Below are positions 22,000 to 25,812 of a stretch of DNA of 25,812 nucleotides, piece by piece; within the stretch, counting starts at the first letter, position 1; every line of letters starts with the position of its first letter. A program made the translations under genes and the position numbers. The notes under the pieces were generated by a model, which saw only the letters and a list, made by a program, of their open reading frames with translations, did not search any database and was not told the DNA's origin. Source of the DNA: a virus; IMG/VR virus record IMGVR_UViG_3300020190_000317, positions 1-25,812 of that record. One strand, 5' to 3'.

Positions 22000-24900
22000 A
22001 TGGCACATGAATTTATAGCCAGAAAGGGGCTTATTGTCCCCTCTGGTAGCTTATTAGTTAATACTGGATCAGTAAATGTAGGTGGAACAATCACCGCATC
22101 TTTCTTCAAAGGTGATGGTAGTAATCTAACAAACTTACCAGCAACCACCATAGCATCGTCGGTTGTTATTACAAATACATTTACTGGTGATGGTACTACC
22201 AATACATTTAATTTAGGTAGTCAGTATATTGCCAATTCCCTTATGGTCAGTGTTGACGGTTTGTTCTATACTCCGTCCACCGACTTCACGATTTCTAGTA
22301 ATGATATCGTCTTTACATCTGCACCACCATCTGCGTCGGACATTACGGTTCGAGCAATGGTCAATATCGTTAGTGGTGGTGTCGGGACATATAGTGGGTC
22401 ATTCATTGGTACTGCATCGTTTGCAACCACCGCGCTCACCGCAAGTTATGTGTCGGGAGCAGCAAGTGACTGGAATACATTAAATAACAAACCAGCAGGT
22501 ATCGTATCCAGTTCGACTCAAGTTGACTATCTCCAATTACAAAATATTCCGTCAGACATCGTATCTAGTAGTACGCAAGTTGTTGCGTTACTTCCAACTG
22601 GTACGGTATCTAGTTCTGCGCAAATCAATACAGGATCCTTTAGTGGGTCATTTACTGGAAGTGTTCTGGGAACTAGTAGTTTGGCACAAAATGCTGTTAC
22701 CGCATCTTATGTAGAATATACAAATATTGGTAATAAACCAACGTTAGTATCTGCGTCATCTCAGATTGATGTAACACAAACTACCAACATTGCAACAATT
22801 GCAACCACGGGTTCAAATACATTTACGGGTATTCAAACCATTAATAACACCACTAATAGCACCAGTTATCTAGATGGTGCGCTAGTTGTTGCTGGTGGAG
22901 TGGGGATTACTAAAAACGTAAATATCTCCGGCAGTCTAACAGTTACAGGATTATTGACCGCAGTATCAATGTCCACCCAATACGTGACTTCTTCACAGTA
23001 TGTGGTGGGCACCAGTCGTGTCATTCTCAATGATGATGATTTAGTACGATTTGCTGGACTATCAATTGTAGATTCTGGGTCAGCATCTCCAACTACTGCA
23101 TCTATTCTATGGGATAGTTTACAACACAGATTCATTTACGAAAATCTCAGTGGGTCTGGATACAACAGTGCCATCATTATCGCTGGTCCAAAGAATACGG
23201 GGTCACTTGGAGATGAAACCGAATTAACGGTTGGTCGAATTCCGTATGCAACTGGTGGTGACCATATCGATAACTCTCCAGCTAGAGTAGAAGGTACTAC
23301 TGTTCATTTTGATGCAAATGTATATGCAACTGGGTCAATTACCGCTGCAGCATTTACGGGGTCTGTATTCGGTACCACCAGTACTGCCTCGTATGTAGAA
23401 TATAATAATGTTACGAACAAACCAACATTAGTATCGGCATCATCACAAATATCGTATGGTGGACTTTCAAACATCCCAGCAGATATTGTCAGTAGTTCGG
23501 CTCAAGTTATTGCATTCTTACCAACGGGCACTGTATCATCCTCTGTACAAATTAACACGGGGTCATTTACCGGATCGTTTATAGGAGAGCTAACGGGCTC
23601 ACTATTAGGTACTAGTAGTCACGCAGTTGCAGCAGTCAGTTCGTCATATGCATTAACTGCATCCTTTGCAATGAACGGTGGTGGAGGCGGTGGGTCTGGA
23701 TTCCCATTTGCTGGTGATGCGGTCATTACGGGGTCACTATATGTGACTGGTAGTACCATTTCGGGGTCATTCGTTGGTGATGGGTCTGGTATCACTGGTG
23801 TCAACGTTTCTACCTCTGTAGTCAGTGATATATATCAGTTTGTAGGTAATGGGTCAACACAACTCTTTGTTCTTTCTCAAAGTTATCTAGGAAACAATGT
23901 ACAAGTTAGTGTTGATGGTTTGGTCTTTACTCAAGGAGTGGACTACACATATACCACGGGATCTATTACATTTGTCGTAGCACCACCGTCCTCATCAAAC
24001 GTCCTCGTTTCTGCATTACTCAATAGTCAAACAAATCTTAGTGGGTCATTTTCTGGATCGTTTATTGGTGACGGTCATGGTATAACTAATCTTCCACTAG
24101 CAATTACTATCGACACCTATAAGTTCTCAGGTGATGGTGTTACTACCGCATATAATTTAAATTATGAATACGGTCCCAACTCACTGTTCATAGACGTTGG
24201 GGGTATTACCTATGTGCATCCAGAAGATTATACCATTAGTGGAACCACGATTACCTTTACCGAAGTCCCTGCTTCATCATCTAATATCCTTGTTCGTGCA
24301 TTCCAATCCCAATCATTCTTAGGTAGTTCAAGTTTCTCTACTACGTCCTCATATGTGGATTATACAAATGTAGGAAATAAACCGACACTTGTATCTGCGT
24401 CATCTCAAGTATCGTATTTAGGATTATCAAATATTCCTGCAAACATTGTTAGTAGTTCTACCCAAGTCACCGCATTCTTACCTACGGGAACCGTATCCAG
24501 TTCGGTACAAATCAATACAGGCTCATTTAGTGGGTCGTTTACTGGTACATTAACTGGTACTTCAAGTTTGGCAAGCAACGCAGTAACCGCCTCATACGCA
24601 CTGACCGCATCCTACGCAGAAAATGCAGGTGCAGGAGCAGGATTCCCATTCAGTGGGTCAGCAGTTATCACGGGTTCACTTCTGGTGTCACAAAGTGGGG
24701 TTACCGTCAGTGGGTCAGTAAATGTAAGTGGAGGTATCACAGGATCATTTAGTGGGTCAGGAGCAGGACTTACTGATTTACGGGCATCTATTGGCATTGA
24801 CACTTATACCTTTGTTGGCAACGGCAGTACCACCGAATATTATCTCTCACAATCGTATACCTCAAATTCATTGTTGGTATCGGTTGAAGGTATCAATTAC

Positions 24901-25626
24901 GCTGTTACCGAAGATTATGCTTTGTATGGACCAACGATGTCCTTTACCGTTGCTCCACCAAGTCAATCTAATGTGGTGGTCAAGGCGTTCCTTGCAGTCA
25001 GTTCGGGGTCATACATTAATTATACTGGGTCATTTATTGGTGATGGGTACGGATTAAATAACCTTCGCGGGTCATTGGCAATAGATGAATATATCTTTAT
25101 TGGTAATGGATCAACCACTTCTTATGTCTTATCGTCATCGTATGCACCACCATCACTCAATGTGACCGTGGGTGGATTGCGATATGTCAGTCCAAACGAT
25201 TATACGGTCACAGGCAGTACGATTAACTTCACCCAAGCACCAGCATCACAATCACTCATTGTTTTTGATGGATTCGTCGTAGTCAGTTCTGGGTCGGTTG
25301 GAACCTTTAGTGGGTCATTCCTCGGTAACGCAACCACGGCAACATCTGCATCATATGCCACCACATCAAGTTTTGCAAGTAATGTGTTGAAAACCAAAGC
25401 AGGGTTGCTCACAAATACTTCGTTTGGTGGTACACCATATACCGCAAGTGTGACCTTCAGTAGTGCATTTAATAATATTAACTATTCTATCGCAGTCACA
25501 GGTGAAGATGCAAGAATCTTTACCGTAGAAAGTAAGACCGCAAGTGGGTTCGTGGTCAACACCAACAGTAATACCGCAGTAACAGGAACCACCTATTGGA
25601 CCTGCACGGCATTTGGGGAAAACTAA
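22000..25626 (+). CDS. Giant repetitive tail fibre / adhesin-like protein (1208 residues)
   Basis: The N-terminal attachment-like sequence is MAHEFIARKGLIVPSG. The body is built from recurring units. Five copies of a beta module of about 67 residues (56-121, 607-673, 702-768, 931-998, 1026-1092) have the pattern D-x-Y-x-F-x-G-[DN]-G-x-T, then L-x-x-x-Y, V-x-V-x-G, DYT, and APPS-x-SN. Three copies of a SASSQ...VSSS-x-Q...GSF-x-GSF unit start at about 178, 478 and 798. One copy of the module is shared with the previous fibre gene (257-453). FPF-x-G-x-AVITGSL occurs at 567 and 881. A poly-Gly hinge lies at 560-565. The C-terminal domain (about 1129-1208: VTFSSAFNNINYSIAVTGED, a FTVESKTASGFVV strand and a final YWTC) could be an H-type-lectin-like beta-sandwich tip. 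AAGGGG precedes the start. Confidence 0.88.
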   Translation: MAHEFIARKGLIVPSGSLLVNTGSVNVGGTITASFFKGDGSNLTNLPATTIASSVVITNTFTGDGTTNTFNLGSQYIANSLMVSVDGLFYTPSTDFTISSNDIVFTSAPPSASDITVRAMVNIVSGGVGTYSGSFIGTASFATTALTASYVSGAASDWNTLNNKPAGIVSSSTQVDYLQLQNIPSDIVSSSTQVVALLPTGTVSSSAQINTGSFSGSFTGSVLGTSSLAQNAVTASYVEYTNIGNKPTLVSASSQIDVTQTTNIATIATTGSNTFTGIQTINNTTNSTSYLDGALVVAGGVGITKNVNISGSLTVTGLLTAVSMSTQYVTSSQYVVGTSRVILNDDDLVRFAGLSIVDSGSASPTTASILWDSLQHRFIYENLSGSGYNSAIIIAGPKNTGSLGDETELTVGRIPYATGGDHIDNSPARVEGTTVHFDANVYATGSITAAAFTGSVFGTTSTASYVEYNNVTNKPTLVSASSQISYGGLSNIPADIVSSSAQVIAFLPTGTVSSSVQINTGSFTGSFIGELTGSLLGTSSHAVAAVSSSYALTASFAMNGGGGGGSGFPFAGDAVITGSLYVTGSTISGSFVGDGSGITGVNVSTSVVSDIYQFVGNGSTQLFVLSQSYLGNNVQVSVDGLVFTQGVDYTYTTGSITFVVAPPSSSNVLVSALLNSQTNLSGSFSGSFIGDGHGITNLPLAITIDTYKFSGDGVTTAYNLNYEYGPNSLFIDVGGITYVHPEDYTISGTTITFTEVPASSSNILVRAFQSQSFLGSSSFSTTSSYVDYTNVGNKPTLVSASSQVSYLGLSNIPANIVSSSTQVTAFLPTGTVSSSVQINTGSFSGSFTGTLTGTSSLASNAVTASYALTASYAENAGAGAGFPFSGSAVITGSLLVSQSGVTVSGSVNVSGGITGSFSGSGAGLTDLRASIGIDTYTFVGNGSTTEYYLSQSYTSNSLLVSVEGINYAVTEDYALYGPTMSFTVAPPSQSNVVVKAFLAVSSGSYINYTGSFIGDGYGLNNLRGSLAIDEYIFIGNGSTTSYVLSSSYAPPSLNVTVGGLRYVSPNDYTVTGSTINFTQAPASQSLIVFDGFVVVSSGSVGTFSGSFLGNATTATSASYATTSSFASNVLKTKAGLLTNTSFGGTPYTASVTFSSAFNNINYSIAVTGEDARIFTVESKTASGFVVNTNSNTAVTGTTYWTCTAFGEN
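22768..23358 (+). repeat. Fibre module shared between two genes, copy 2
   Basis: This encodes residues 257-453 of the giant fibre and corresponds to 20646-21254. The order of motifs is conserved (TTNIATIATTGSNTFTG, NISGSLTVTGLLTA, GP-x-NTGS, GRIP, HIDN), with divergence in the middle. Confidence 0.8.
23428..24024 (+). repeat. Internal duplication of giant fibre, copy 1 (about 200 residues)
   Basis: Residues 477-675 contain in order LVSASSQ, LSNIPA-x-IVSSS, AFLPTGTVSSSVQINTGSF, FPF-x-G-x-AVITGSL, GDG, and one D-x-Y-x-F...APPS beta module. The same order recurs at 24388-24999. Confidence 0.78.
24388..24999 (+). repeat. Internal duplication of giant fibre, copy 2 (about 204 residues)
   Basis: Residues 797-1000 repeat the motif order of 23428-24024 with moderate divergence. 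One extra beta module (702-768) lies between the copies. Confidence 0.78.
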
Positions 25627-25629
25627 CCT

Positions 25630-25812
25630 ATGACAATATTTTCAATTAATTCTGGAAGTTTCGGTGATGTCACAGTCACAGGTATCGTCTCGGCATCCAC
25701 ACTCAAAGGTGATGGTAGTCAGATTACCAGTGTATCCTACGACAACATCGCAAGTAAACCCACCTTAATTTCAAGTTCAACCCAAGTGACCGCACTCTTA
25801 CCTGCGGGCACC
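25630..25812 (+). CDS. Third fibre-like gene, 3' end outside window
   Basis: Starts at ATG 25630, three bases after the previous stop, with GGGGA upstream, and stays open for 61 codons to the window end. It lacks the ARKGLIV attachment sequence of the two fibre genes before it and begins MTIFSINSGSFGDVTVTG. It then has the shared repeat elements STLKGDGSQITSV, NIASKPTLISSSTQVTALLP and AGT, clearly related to the SSS-x-Q unit of the giant fibre. Probably another fibre subunit, perhaps a distal segment that joins the upstream product rather than the tail. Confidence 0.8.
   Translation, partial: MTIFSINSGSFGDVTVTGIVSASTLKGDGSQITSVSYDNIASKPTLISSSTQVTALLPAGT

Noticed and set aside
22000-25626. 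Diversity-generating retroelement target at the fibre end
   Set aside because: No template repeat or reverse transcriptase is seen in the window, and the C-terminus has no variable-region pattern I can identify.

Overview
The window is part of a T4-like contractile-tailed phage genome (myovirus morphology, class Caudoviricetes). All recognisable genes are on the + strand, packed with short gaps or 4-base overlaps, and most start behind a clear GGAG-type ribosome binding site. The recognisable T4 counterparts are the large terminase (gp17), portal (gp20), prohead protease (gp21), scaffold (gp22), major capsid protein (gp23), neck protein (gp13), tail completion protein (gp15), sheath (gp18) and tube (gp19). 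The sequence is AT-rich by eye. There is no integrase, tRNA, CRISPR array or insertion sequence. The host cannot be named from this sequence. Regular Shine-Dalgarno sites argue against a host that rarely uses them, and the general character resembles T4-like phages from aquatic metagenomes.

Layout. (1) 3-2131: end of a coiled-coil/membrane protein, then terminase. (2) 2184-5244: eight small genes, many basic or Cys-containing, including a Dps-like ferritin-fold candidate and an EF-hand-like loop protein. (3) 5255-9968: portal, two helical proteins, prohead protease, an HExxH metallopeptidase, and a ribosomal protein bS21 homologue. (4) 10104-12988: scaffold and major capsid protein. (5) 13111-15521: neck and tail-completion proteins. 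(6) 15585-18723: small coiled-coil protein, sheath and tube. (7) 18829-25812: a small tail-associated protein and at least four repetitive fibre/adhesin-like genes, the last cut by the window end.

How the genes fit together. Groups 1-4 form a head assembly and packaging programme: scaffold and protease build and mature a prohead on the portal, and terminase fills it. Groups 5-7 build the neck, the contractile tail and the host-contact fibres. Most head-region proteins begin with a short hydrophobic leader ending in [L/I]-x-E, the cleavage pattern of T4 gp21 and of the T4 capsid-targeting sequence. I infer that many of the small proteins at 2184-5244 are internal head proteins that are loaded into the prohead and trimmed.

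Regulation. Three good intrinsic terminators follow bS21, the major capsid gene and the tube gene. A recurring TATTTA-type motif lies about 32-44 bases before the start codon of genes that follow a gap, and is a candidate phage late promoter. No gene-free stretch exceeds 300 bases. The longest are 9969-10103 (palindrome, terminator, scaffold RBS), 12989-13110 (terminator, promoter motif) and 18724-18828 (terminator, promoter motif).
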